A stretch of DNA of 11,532 nt from Chromera velia. Lineage: Eukaryota > Sar > Chromeraceae. The notes beneath the pieces are model-generated. The model was given only the letters and a program-made list of their open reading frames with translations. It made no database searches and was not told the DNA's origin. The stretch is taken from contig JAHBMJ010003333.1 in NCBI GenBank assembly GCA_018398765.1, forward strand, positions 1 to 11,532, given 5' to 3'. The translations under genes were made by a program, and so were the position numbers. This document shows, in pieces, positions 1 to 5,975 of this stretch (within the stretch, counting starts at the first letter, position 1; every line of letters starts with the position of its first letter).

Positions 1-365
1 GTCCGAAATGGGGAAGGCAATCGGGCAGGCAGGAAGTCCGAAATGGGGAAGGCAATCGGGTAGGCAGGAAGGCCGAAATAGGGAAGGCAATCGGGCAGGC
101 AGGAGGAAGGCCGAAATAGGGAAGGCAATCGGGCAGGCAGGAAGGCCGACATTTGGAAGACAATCGGGTAGGCAGGAAGTCCGAAATGGGGAAGGCAATC
201 GGGCAGGCAGGAAGTCCGAAATGGGGAAGGCAATCGGACAGGCAGGAAGGCCGAAATAGGGAAGGCAATCGGGCAGGCATGCAGGCATGCAGGCATGCAG
301 GAAGGTCGAAATCGGAAAGGCAATCGGACAGGCAGGAAGGCCGAAATTGGAAAAGCAATCCGGCA
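1..365. repeat. 35-nt minisatellite array, about 10 copies
   Basis: Tandem copies of a 35-nt unit carrying the core GGCAATCGGGCAGGCAGGAA start at about 1, 36, 71, 109, 144, 179, 214, 249, 304 and 339. One unit is 38 nt because of an extra AGG. The unit at 249 is enlarged to 55 nt by a run of CAGGCATG octamers (about 275-300). Variants alternate GTCCGAAATGGGG with GGCCGAAATAGGG. The array is cut by the left edge of the window and decays at about 365. Open frames across it are repeat by-products, because 35 is not a multiple of 3 and the reading drifts between units. Confidence 0.95.
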
Positions 366-735
366 GATTGTTTTAAATTGATGCTACAACTGCAACAACA
401 CAATTGCAACACTACAACAACAACGCAACACTTAGTCCAACACTGCAACACTAATGCAAAAATGCAAGAAAGCATCAATAAAGTACTAAACAGTGTCCAT
501 GCATCAGTATATTTTAGGATCTGGAGATATGTAACAATGCAACACATATGCGGGCGGCCAGCTGAAGAATCGCGCGGCGACCTACCTGATTCAATCATTA
601 GTGCAGTCTGGAATCGAATCCCAAAATTGAATTTCAAAATGAGCGAAAATAAGATCCCAGAAATCGAATCTCGAAATCAAATCTGAAGAAGATGCAACAC
701 CTCGACTCCCCGAGAAGAGCGAAGAACCAAAAAAG
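366..735. other. Unique intergenic stretch, no gene seen
   Basis: No supported gene. The stretch is A/C-rich, with the heptamer GCAACAC recurring (about 405 to 450, 537 and 693) among CAACAA runs, and several AAATCGAAT-like words at 605-680. The plus-strand open frame ending near 686 begins inside the minisatellite and shows no domain, so I did not call it. Confidence 0.5.
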
Positions 736-1290
736 AAATCTTATATCAGACAGACATCAGACAGACCAGACAGAACAGACAGTCTGAGAACGTGCAGGCA
801 GCGCAGACAGTCTGAGAACAGACCAGACGGACCAGACAGACAAACAGACCGACCGAACCAACCAAACATTCAGAAGAGACAGACCACACAAAATAGCTAG
901 ACAATACGTTTCTTCTTCTCCCAGACAGACGAACTGCATGTTTCTTCTCCCAGACAGACAGACTGCATTTTTCTTCTAGATTTTTCTTCTTCTCCCTTCT
1001 TTTCTTCATCGTTCTTCATGTACACAATGGACAGACTAAATGATGTCTTTCCGCAATAGTGAGACAGACCAGACAGAACAGACAGAAAGGACAGTCACTC
1101 TATGTTTCAGAATCTACTTCTCCCAGACAGACAGACTGTATATGTTTCTAGCTTGTTTCTTTTTCTCCCAGACAGACAACCATATGTTTCTTATTTCTTT
1201 TTCTCCCAGCCAGACAGACTGTATTTTCCTTCTTCTTTCTTCGTTTCTTCATGTACACAATGGAGAGCTAGACTGTATGGTTTTTTTCCA
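736..1290. repeat. Compound CAGAC / CTTCTCCCAGACAGAC repeat block
   Basis: A diverged repeat field built from CAGAC words and from a module made of a T/C-rich stretch plus TCTCCCAGACAGAC, seen near 918, 948, 1123, 1167 and 1202 (the last with CCAGCCAGAC). A 19-nt word TTCTTCATGTACACAATGG occurs at 1012-1030 and again at 1245-1263, so a larger unit of about 233 nt has been duplicated. Short open frames on both strands come from the repeats and show no protein family. Confidence 0.85.
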
Positions 1291-1350
1291 CCAGAGGGAG
1301 AGAGGCAGACAGGCAGACAGAAGAGACACAACAGACAGTCTGAGAACAGA

Positions 1351-1396
1351 CCAGCCAGACCAGCCAGACCAGCCAGACCAGCCAGACCAGCCAGAC
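1351..1396. repeat. 9-nt tandem repeat (CCAGCCAGA)n
   Basis: About five head-to-tail copies of the 9-mer CCAGCCAGA. It follows the decamer CAGTCTGAGA at 1336-1345 and is closely related to the GACCGACCA array that starts at 1460, differing mainly at one base of the unit. Confidence 0.9.
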
Positions 1397-1459
1397 CGAC
1401 CAGACCGGACCAGACAGACCAGACGGAAGAAACAGAACAGACAGTCTGAGAATAAACTA

Positions 1460-1578
1460 GACCGACCAGACCGACCAGACCGACCAGACCGACCAGACCG
1501 ACCAGACCGACCAGACCGACCAGACCAACCAGACCGACCAGACCGACCAGGCCGACCAGACCGACCAGACCCGACCAG
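1460..1578. repeat. 9-nt tandem repeat (GACCGACCA)n
   Basis: About 13 copies of a 9-mer, with single-base variants such as GACCAACCA and GGCCGACCA. Because the period is a multiple of 3 and the unit holds no stop in any frame, all six frames stay open. The plus strand reads Arg-Pro-Asp repeats; the minus strand reads Gly-Arg-Ser, Leu-Val-Gly or Val-Trp-Ser repeats. These frames (up to 223 codons on plus and 172 on minus) are best explained as low-complexity by-products and not as genes. Confidence 0.95.
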
Positions 1579-1580
1579 AC

Positions 1581-1705
1581 AGACCAGACGGAAGAGACAG
1601 AACAGACCAGGCAGTCTGAGAGACCAGACGGAACAGACAGAACAGACCAGGCAGTCTGAGAGACCAGACGGAACAGACAGAACAGACCAGACAGCAGACC
1701 AGACA
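1581..1705. repeat. 40-nt tandem repeat ending in CAGTCTGAG
   Basis: Three units begin with AGACCAGACGGAA at 1581, 1621 and 1661. The first two end with GGCAGTCTGAG at 1611-1620 and 1651-1660; the third degenerates into CAGACAGCAGACCAGACAATCTGAGG. The unit length is exactly 40 nt. Confidence 0.9.
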
Positions 1706-1711
1706 ATCTGA

Positions 1712-1913
1712 GGACAGACCAGACAGGGTAGACAAACGCCCGACGATCCTAAGAAAAAGAAGAGCACAGCTGTCCTTCCTGTACCTGTCCCCGCGAAAGG
1801 AGCTCCAGTGTCCTCGGTCGCTTGCCTCGGTCGAACCCAAGGTGGTGGGGACAGTGAGGATTAAGTTGATTTGTGCAGCGGACCATGACCGTTTGAGAGG
1901 GTCTGATCCCTAG
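1712..1913 (+). other. Unique sequence, possible decayed or partial coding stretch
   Basis: After the repeat field the plus strand reads a short Lys/Pro/Val-rich open frame (about 1712-1863, with four consecutive Lys codons near 1751) that ends at a TAA. I recognise no protein. An AAG|GTGGTG donor-like site lies near 1841 and a CTGATCCCTAG acceptor-like site ends at 1913, but the two do not give a matching reading phase. Confidence 0.2.
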
Positions 1914-2120
1914 TCGCTGAAATCCAGTGCTGCGGCTTGGGCTGCTCGATCGGGGTCTCAAAAACGCATGGCGAATCTGATCGACAAGGCTGACAAGCTT
2001 TCAAAGTATAACCTGTTGACTATAGACGCTGTGAGACCCTGGAACAGTATAGAGGCTCTGAACATCTGGTGCGAAACAGCGCTTGAGATCCGGAAATTGA
2101 GCTTATGCATGGGAGGCTGA
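1914..2120 (+). CDS. Candidate small exon, hypothetical protein
   Basis: The frame is open from just after TAG (1911-1913) to TGA (2118-2120): 68 codons, with an internal ATG at 1968 that gives 50 residues. The TAG is itself the end of a convincing 3' splice signal, CTGATCCCTAG, so this may be an internal or last exon with no start of its own. The composition is protein-like: an Ala/Arg/Ser segment, then a helical stretch rich in Leu, Lys, Asp and Glu with single Trp residues (MANLIDKADKLSKYN near the ATG). I do not recognise a family. Longer frames overlapping its end on both strands (2105-2455 plus, 2020-2394 minus) look less protein-like. It could equally be a chance open frame. Confidence 0.25.
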   Translation, partial: SLKSSAAAWAARSGSQKRMANLIDKADKLSKYNLLTIDAVRPWNSIEALNIWCETALEIRKLSLCMGG

Positions 2121-2395
2121 CCGATCCAAGCTGCCATTTGAACGGAATAGACATGTCCACATCGAAGCGACGACGTGATGATGTTCTTTGCTGCAGCAAT
2201 ATGGCCACGGAACCGTGCAGGGACATATGGGATTTCTGCTCAGAATCTGCTGGCTCGCGATCGACATCATCCTTCGTTTTTCTTCGTGACATGGCTTTCC
2301 TTGACGTGAATTTCCCTGTCACATGGCCACGATCCGGCCGTCGATCGCTCGAACCCAAATATCGAAAATCCGGTGCCCCGGCCCGGCCATTCAAT
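2121..2395. other. Unique sequence with competing open frames, no gene called
   Basis: Both strands stay open here: plus 2105-2455, and minus 2020-2394 starting from a non-ATG-dependent frame. Neither shows a recognisable motif, a membrane segment or a family signature. GATCGA/TCGATC words are frequent. Confidence 0.4.
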
Positions 2396-2454
2396 TCTCA
2401 GACTGTCATTTCTCAGACTGAATCCACGAACCCTCGGTCAAATTTCTCAGACTG
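2396..2454. repeat. Three copies of TCTCAGACTG
   Basis: The decamer TCTCAGACTG lies at 2396-2405, 2411-2420 and 2445-2454. The last two copies share a longer word, TTTCTCAGACTGAATC. It is the exact reverse complement of CAGTCTGAGA, which occurs at 780, 808, 1336, 1442, 1612 and 1652 in the repeat field to the left. Confidence 0.85.
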
Positions 2455-2499
2455 AATCTCATGCAGTGCATGCAATCCCCTCCTGGCACCCATTCCCCA

Positions 2500-2653
2500 C
2501 CCAGCCTCCGTGCCCTACCACGCGCTCTACTGTTTGTGACCTAGGCCTGGTTTATCTGCCAGCCTAGGTCACGCCCGCTAGTGATACTAGCCTACCATGG
2601 GCCCTTTGGTAGGCCACCATTGCCAGCGGGGTAGGCCTCTCTGCCCCCGATCT
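2500..2653 (+). repeat. Direct repeat, copy 1 (141-bp core)
   Basis: The core 2500-2640 aligns without gaps to 3136-3276 with three substitutions (2546 C/T, 2582 T/C and one A/G at about 2626), about 98% identity. Homology runs on through TCTC..CCCCC and GATCT to 2653, but copy 2 carries an extra run of about 11 nt there. The core holds three consecutive hairpins. It lacks TG...CA ends and flanking target duplications that I can recognise, so an LTR assignment is not supported. Confidence 0.95.
2536..2572 (+). other. Stem-loop with a single bulged base (copy 1)
   Basis: GTGACCTAGG + bulged C (2546) + CTGG pairs with CCAG + CCTAGGTCAC: a 14-bp stem with one bulge and an 8-nt loop, TTTATCTG. 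A second small hairpin follows (GCTAGT-GAT-ACTAGC, 2577-2591), then a third (GCCTACCA / TGGTAGGC, 2590-2614, loop 9 nt). Confidence 0.85.
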
Positions 2654-3135
2654 AGCACACTCACATCTATGTATGATGTGATAGACACACCCAACCAGTT
2701 ATGACGAACGGTGCACCGGGACACCGTCTCGGTGCTTGCCCAGACTGGAATTCAGGCTGGGCCCGGAGATCTACCAGGAGGGTGGGCAGGTAAATTTCGG
2801 ATTCTTTCTGAGGTATCCGCTACCCCGAGCATACGGATTGAGCGACTCTCTTCCTTGTTGCCTCGAGGCCAAGAGCTGACGTTCAGAAACCCTTCCCGAT
2901 TTCTGTGACATTCAGGGAATTTCTGATTCTACGCGCGCGCTCCTTAAGCCTCGGAGGGCAAAATAGCTATATCTGTGACACCCTAGGCGGCGCCAACCGA
3001 GGAATGCAGACATACCAGCGCACAGCAGGCGCCACCATCGTAGGCCGTCGCTTGCTTTCGGGCTATCTACGGCTAAGCCTTAGTTCTGGCTCCGTTTCCA
3101 ATATTTTGTCTGTGTCGCTCCGCCAGAACTACCAT
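2654..3135. other. Hairpin-rich spacer between the direct repeats
   Basis: About 480 bp with no recognised gene but several inverted repeats: TCACATC/GATGTGA (2661-2681, 7-nt loop), GCACCG/CGGTGC and GCCCAG/CTGGGC near 2712-2765, CCTCGG/CCGAGG (2949-2954 and 2997-3002), and a perfect 10-bp pair TAGTTCTGGC/GCCAGAACTA (3081-3090 and 3122-3131) immediately before copy 2. The plus-strand frames 2711-2908 and 2905-3180 are short and lack family features. Confidence 0.6.
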
Positions 3136-3300
3136 CCCAGCCTCCGTGCCCTACCACGCGCTCTACTGTTTGTGACCTAGGTCTGGTTTATCTGCCAGCC
3201 TAGGTCACGCCCGCTAGCGATACTAGCCTACCATGGGCCCTTTGGTAGGCCACCATTGCCAACGGGGTAGGCCTCTCCACCCCCACACCCCCACAGATCT
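3136..3300 (+). repeat. Direct repeat, copy 2 (141-bp core)
   Basis: Second copy of the 2500-2640 repeat at a constant offset of 636. The core is 3136-3276; diverged homology with an insertion of about 11 nt (CACACCCCCA-like) continues to GATCT at 3296-3300. With copy 1 it defines a 636-bp unit, which fits either a two-copy tandem duplication or a short element with direct terminal repeats. Confidence 0.95.
3172..3208 (+). other. Stem-loop with a single bulged base (copy 2)
   Basis: Same 14-bp stem and 8-nt loop as at 2536-2572. The only difference is the bulged base itself, T at 3182 where copy 1 has C, so every pair of the stem is kept. The third hairpin is also unchanged (3226-3250); the second is weakened by the T-to-C change at 3218. 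Confidence 0.85.
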
Positions 3301-3315
3301 CCGAGGTCACATATC

Positions 3316-3340
3316 GGGAGGTAGCCCAAGTCTACCTCCC
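3316..3340 (+). other. Perfect 9-bp hairpin
   Basis: GGGAGGTAG pairs exactly with CTACCTCCC around the 7-nt loop CCCAAGT. It lies just after the second direct repeat, in a position similar to the TCACATC/GATGTGA hairpin that follows the first copy. AT-rich DNA starts immediately after it. Confidence 0.8.
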
Positions 3341-3700
3341 ATTATTTAAAATTTTTTCGCAGCCGGCTAATATAATATCCAATTCTATGTATAAAATTTT
3401 GGGGTTGTGCACACTAACATTATTAGGTGTGGGGCATATAATAAAATTGCTGACAGAATTATATTTTTAACATTATTTTACTCCCTGTCAATGATAATGA
3501 TGATGATGATGTATGGAGTTAAAGCCGGTGAGCCGTATAGACTCTGGCCAACCTAGAGCGTCATACATAGAGTTAAACTTTCGACTTAGGCCCCACTGGG
3601 GTAAATTGAATCGATGGGAGCCTGACAGGGATGGGGAGGCGGATGGAAGTGGAGGGTGGCTCCACGTCTAAGCAAAGAGGCTTTTGCTTCATCTGGTAGT
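3341..3700. other. AT-rich to mixed intergenic stretch
   Basis: No gene seen. 3341-3480 is AT-rich. A short ATG/ATA microsatellite lies at 3491-3511. From 3512 the sequence is mixed, with repeated GAGTTAAA words (about 3517 and 3571). The end (3686-3710) is a pyrimidine-rich tract that looks like a 3' splice signal. Confidence 0.5.
3491..3511. repeat. ATG-type microsatellite
   Basis: Imperfect trinucleotide run ATGATAATGATGATGATGATG in AT-rich DNA. Confidence 0.85.
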
Positions 3701-3710
3701 TCTCTTACAG

Positions 3711-3864
3711 GCTGAGTTACAAGACGCTCTCTATCTCACCCTTGAGACGATCGAGGACTGCCTGCATTTCGCCTGGAAGAGGGTCCCCATGACCGATCAA
3801 AGCGCCAGAACAGCACTGACACGCCCAAGCGGAGGGGGAAACGAGAAAGAAAGGGAAAAAACAA
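3711..3864 (+). CDS. Candidate exon, hypothetical protein
   Basis: A strong 3' splice signal, GGTAGTTCTCTTACAG, ends at 3710. The frame that follows is open and protein-like: it begins Ala-Glu-Leu-Gln-Asp-Ala-Leu-Tyr-Leu, continues with an amphipathic stretch containing Thr-Ile-Glu-Asp-Cys-Leu-His-Phe-Ala-Trp-Lys-Arg, and turns Ser/Gly/Lys/Glu-rich after about residue 35. The frame stays open to TAG at 3942-3944. A possible donor, ACAA|GTACCT, is at 3865, which sets the end given here; without it the exon would run to the stop. The upstream part of the frame (from an ATG at 3684) would be intron. No family recognised. Confidence 0.3.
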
Positions 3865-3972
3865 GTACCTCAGGGGGAACAGAAAGGACGGAGACGGACT
3901 CCTCTGTTTCTGTATCTTTTTTTCCCCCAAGGGTCACGGGCTAGTGAGATTCCTTCTGTCACTTCGTGTCAG

Positions 3973-3998
3973 TTAGAGGTCTGTCAGATGACCTCTAA
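3973..3998. other. Perfect 9-bp hairpin
   Basis: TTAGAGGTC pairs exactly with GACCTCTAA around the 8-nt loop TGTCAGAT. It lies about 30 nt after the stop of the candidate exon frame at 3711-3944. It is longer than the canonical 6-bp histone mRNA stem and is not flanked by a T-run, so I assign no function. Confidence 0.75.
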
Positions 3999-4113
3999 AG
4001 AAAATCACCCGAGGCGGAACGGAAGGAGACGGAAAGAGAAAAAGATTAGAACTCCCAATCTCCTTTGATTCCCTATCTTTTCTGCCGAAGACGTACAAGC
4101 AAAGGTTTCTCTC

Positions 4114-4171
4114 TCAGTTCAGTTCCTGCAGTTCGGTCAGTTCAGTCAGTTCAGTCGGTTCGGTCGGTTCA
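4114..4171. repeat. Short 9-nt tandem repeat (TTCAGTCAG-like)
   Basis: Degenerate 9-mers of the type TTCAGTCAG, TTCAGTCGG and TTCGGTCGG, preceded by CAGTTCAGTTCC. It is a local simple repeat with no coding meaning seen. Confidence 0.75.
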
Positions 4172-4519
4172 TCCCTGAGGCACGACTTGTTTTCCAGGGG
4201 AGTGAAATTGCAAGTAGTAAGCATGATAAAGAAATTCAAAAAGGGGAGAAAAAGGGAGAAGAAGAACGGAGAAGCCGCACGTAGCATGCACCCCGCTCGC
4301 AGACCCGCTTGTGAACCGCACGAGCACGAGCGCCCCGCGCGCCCCCCCGTACCCGTGCAGGCTCGAGCCCGTCACCTCCCACCGCCTCCCACGCTCACGC
4401 GAGGGGTGCCATCCGAGCCCCGCAGCCTGGGCCTCATGGGGTCGTCCGTCTCGCGTTTCCCCCCCATATGCTTTTCGCTCACCCCCCGATTGATTCCGTT
4501 CCGCCCTTGTTTGTTCATT

Positions 4520-4539
4520 AATCAATCAATCAATCAATC
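4520..4539. repeat. (AATC)5 microsatellite
   Basis: Five exact AATC tetramers. Confidence 0.95.
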
Positions 4540-4648
4540 GGATGAAACACACTCGGACTGACATAACGAAATATTCCCCTCAAAAACAAGTACGGTCGTC
4601 AAGAATGAACAACGACGGGGAAAGAGTGAGAGAAAGTGAGGGAAAAGG

Positions 4649-4680
4649 AAGAAAGAAAGAAAGAAAGAAAAGAGAAAGAA
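4649..4680. repeat. (GAAA)n microsatellite
   Basis: Five or six GAAA tetramers with a trailing AGAGAAAGAA, inside a wider purine-rich tract (4617-4682). Confidence 0.9.
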
Positions 4681-4705
4681 GGACAAACTGAGGGAACACA
4701 CACAG

Positions 4706-5206
4706 CTACTTACGAAGGCAATCGAAGATCGCCCGTACGCCTGCAACAGGGTGCTTTTCGAGGAGAAGTGTGAAGATCTCCCTCACTTTCTTCTCATTTT
4801 TGCTCACACCCCGTCCCAACTGCTGCTTAGCCATTTGTTGTGCCCACACAATCAAGTCTGACTTAGAGCGAGCGTCTCTTACTTCATCCAAAAGCCTATT
4901 CATGCGTCCCCTCTCCCCTTCGGTCCCTTTGCATTCAGTCAACTTATGGACAACATCATTCAGATGGCCACGCCCATGCAAATCGAGGGGGCAGTGCTCG
5001 CAGACCGTCTCTACCTCCCCGTTCGGAACTCCCCCTCCCCTCCCCAACAGTGCATGGGCAATCGGCCTGACGTTGGCCTCCGAACAGAGCAGCCTCCTAG
5101 GGAGAGGTCGAACCATAGGAACACGCCGCCCGCTTGAGCCGGTCCATCCTCCCATGACAAGACGGGCCAAGCGCTGTCTAGACGGATAACCCGGACCGAT
5201 GTTCGA
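4706..5206 (-). CDS. Likely exon with Cys/His cluster, possible LINE-type RT C-terminus
   Basis: The minus-strand frame is open from 5206 to TAG at 4706-4708, about 166 codons. The 5' edge is a good 3' splice site: CCCTAAC branch-like word, CCTTCTCTTCC tract, then AAG ending at 5207. Near the 3' end the strong donor C|GTAAGTAG starts at 4713, so the true exon may be 5206-4714 and the TAG may be intronic. The protein has an Arg-rich first third, then a cluster Cys-x2-Cys-x9-His...His-x5-Cys (genomic about 4985-4900), then a Lys/Arg/Leu-rich helical tail. The spacing and the flanking Glu-Thr-Val resemble the zinc-binding region after the RT domain of some LINE elements (C..C...ET..H....C). That is an inference from a short motif; no RT domain is visible nearby, and a host gene is possible. 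Confidence 0.4.
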   Translation of the reverse strand, partial: SNIGPGYPSRQRLARLVMGGWTGSSGRRVPMVRPLPRRLLCSEANVRPIAHALLGRGGGVPNGEVETVCEHCPLDLHGRGHLNDVVHKLTECKGTEGERGRMNRLLDEVRDARSKSDLIVWAQQMAKQQLGRGVSKNEKKVREIFTLLLEKHPVAGVRAIFDCLRK

Positions 5207-5556
5207 CTTGGAAGAGAAGGCCTCACTCCGTTAGGGAAAACCCCCCCCCGTCCTGCCTGCCCTCCCCTGCCCTGCCGGCCCTCTTTTTGCAAAGAACGGG
5301 AGGTAGCTACAAAGCAGTCGTCCAACCATTCTTGTGCCTCCCTACCTCTCCCTTCTACCGCGAGCTTTCTTATATGTGTTAGTATAATCAGCTGTTAACT
5401 TACTTTAAGGTTCAGCATGTAAGAGTCGATCTGAAGTCTGGTTACTTTGGTACAAGTTAGTCTTATGATCAAGTGGCATCAGGTCCTCGATATTCGCATC
5501 TTCAACATTGTCAACCATAAGTTTGCCCCTTCGGCTAAATCACCCTCTCCTTCTCC
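5207..5556. other. Spacer between the Cys/His exon and the recombinase end
   Basis: Contains a C10 homopolymer (5241-5250) and C/T-rich DNA to 5290, then mixed DNA. The open minus-strand frame 5011-5325 is an out-of-frame overlap of the neighbouring exon. The plus-strand CTCTCCTTCTCCTCACAG (5542-5561) looks like an acceptor but is antisense to the recombinase stop. I looked here for a terminal repeat of the retroelement and recognised none. Confidence 0.5.
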
Positions 5557-5975
5557 TCACAGTTTTGCAGCATATTTTGCTTGCTCTTCTGTGTCTCGCT
5601 TTCCATAAGCCATCCATGCATTCATACTGCTGTGACCCAAAAGGTCGATCCCGACATCCACTGGGATCTTGGCCCTTCTGGTTGCTGTATGTCCGCTTGC
5701 TCTGAGTGAGTGTGTTGTGAAATCTGTCGGATTTCGACCCGGAAGCACTTTCTCAATTGCTTTCCGCAAAGCTCTCTGCCACGCATCCCTTCTGAACTCT
5801 TTTCCCGTCCACCTCTTCCCCCTAGCATCCACATTTTGAAAAAAGTTCCCTTCTTTTGGCGCAATTTTCATGTGTCGAATCAGAATCTGCCCTCTAGGGT
5901 TTTCCTTCCCTCGACCACAGAGGAATAGGAGCAATCCGTCCCCGTCCCCATGTATCTTCCTTCGATCTGTGAATT
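5557..5975 (-). CDS. Tyrosine recombinase, C-terminal catalytic part (second frame)
   Basis: This frame is +1 relative to the upstream recombinase frame and overlaps it by about 80 nt (open from about 5975; convincing family sequence starts near 5910). Counting from the TTG codon at 5934 it holds 125 residues to TGA at 5557-5559. It carries the second half of the YR active site: His75-Ser-Leu-Arg78 (the HxxR box), Leu-Gly-His101 and the nucleophile candidate Tyr110 (codon near 5607) in Ala-Tyr-Gly-Lys. Spacing between HxxR, the third His and Tyr matches the phage-integrase family (23 and 9 residues). It has no plausible start of its own and must be joined to the upstream frame by frameshifting, splicing or an ancestral unbroken gene. 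It likely cuts and joins DNA of a circular cDNA intermediate. Confidence 0.8.

Larger units (their letters stand above)
4172..4705. other. Intergenic stretch with a GC-rich patch
   Basis: No supported gene. 4270-4460 is C- and G-rich with C7 runs, and short open frames exist on both strands (4187-4561 plus, 4169-4525 minus) without motifs. The stretch ends in two microsatellites and a purine-rich (plus) tract that would serve as a pyrimidine tract on the minus strand. Confidence 0.5.

Noticed and set aside
8-686. Two Gly/Arg/Gln-rich plus-strand frames at the left end
   Set aside because: Translations of the 35-nt minisatellite and its flank.
1040-1711. Long plus-strand open frame of 223 codons
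   Set aside because: Runs through 9-nt and 40-nt tandem arrays; low complexity and open in all frames for arithmetic reasons.
1191-1840. Three long minus-strand open frames over the same block
   Set aside because: Mirror images of the repeat; no domain, no start context.
2590-2640. tRNA-like A box on the minus strand of the direct repeat
   Set aside because: TGGCAATGGTGG is near an A-box consensus, but no B box and no cloverleaf could be formed.
2500-3300. LTR or TRIM element
   Set aside because: The direct repeats lack TG...CA ends, no primer-binding site was recognised next to copy 1, and no target duplication was seen; kept only as one possible reading.
2500-3340. Hammerhead-type ribozyme (retrozyme)
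   Set aside because: No CTGANGA and GAAA core in either orientation near the stems. CTGATCC at about 1902 lacks the rest of the core.
5390-5400. CTGTTAACT shared with the inverted repeat at 9305-9360 as a terminal repeat pair
   Set aside because: Only 9 nt match and the flanks do not align; mentioned within a finding, but not called as a terminal repeat.
5542-5561. Plus-strand splice acceptor
   Set aside because: Excellent match to a 3' splice signal, but it overlaps the antisense recombinase stop region and no good plus-strand frame follows.
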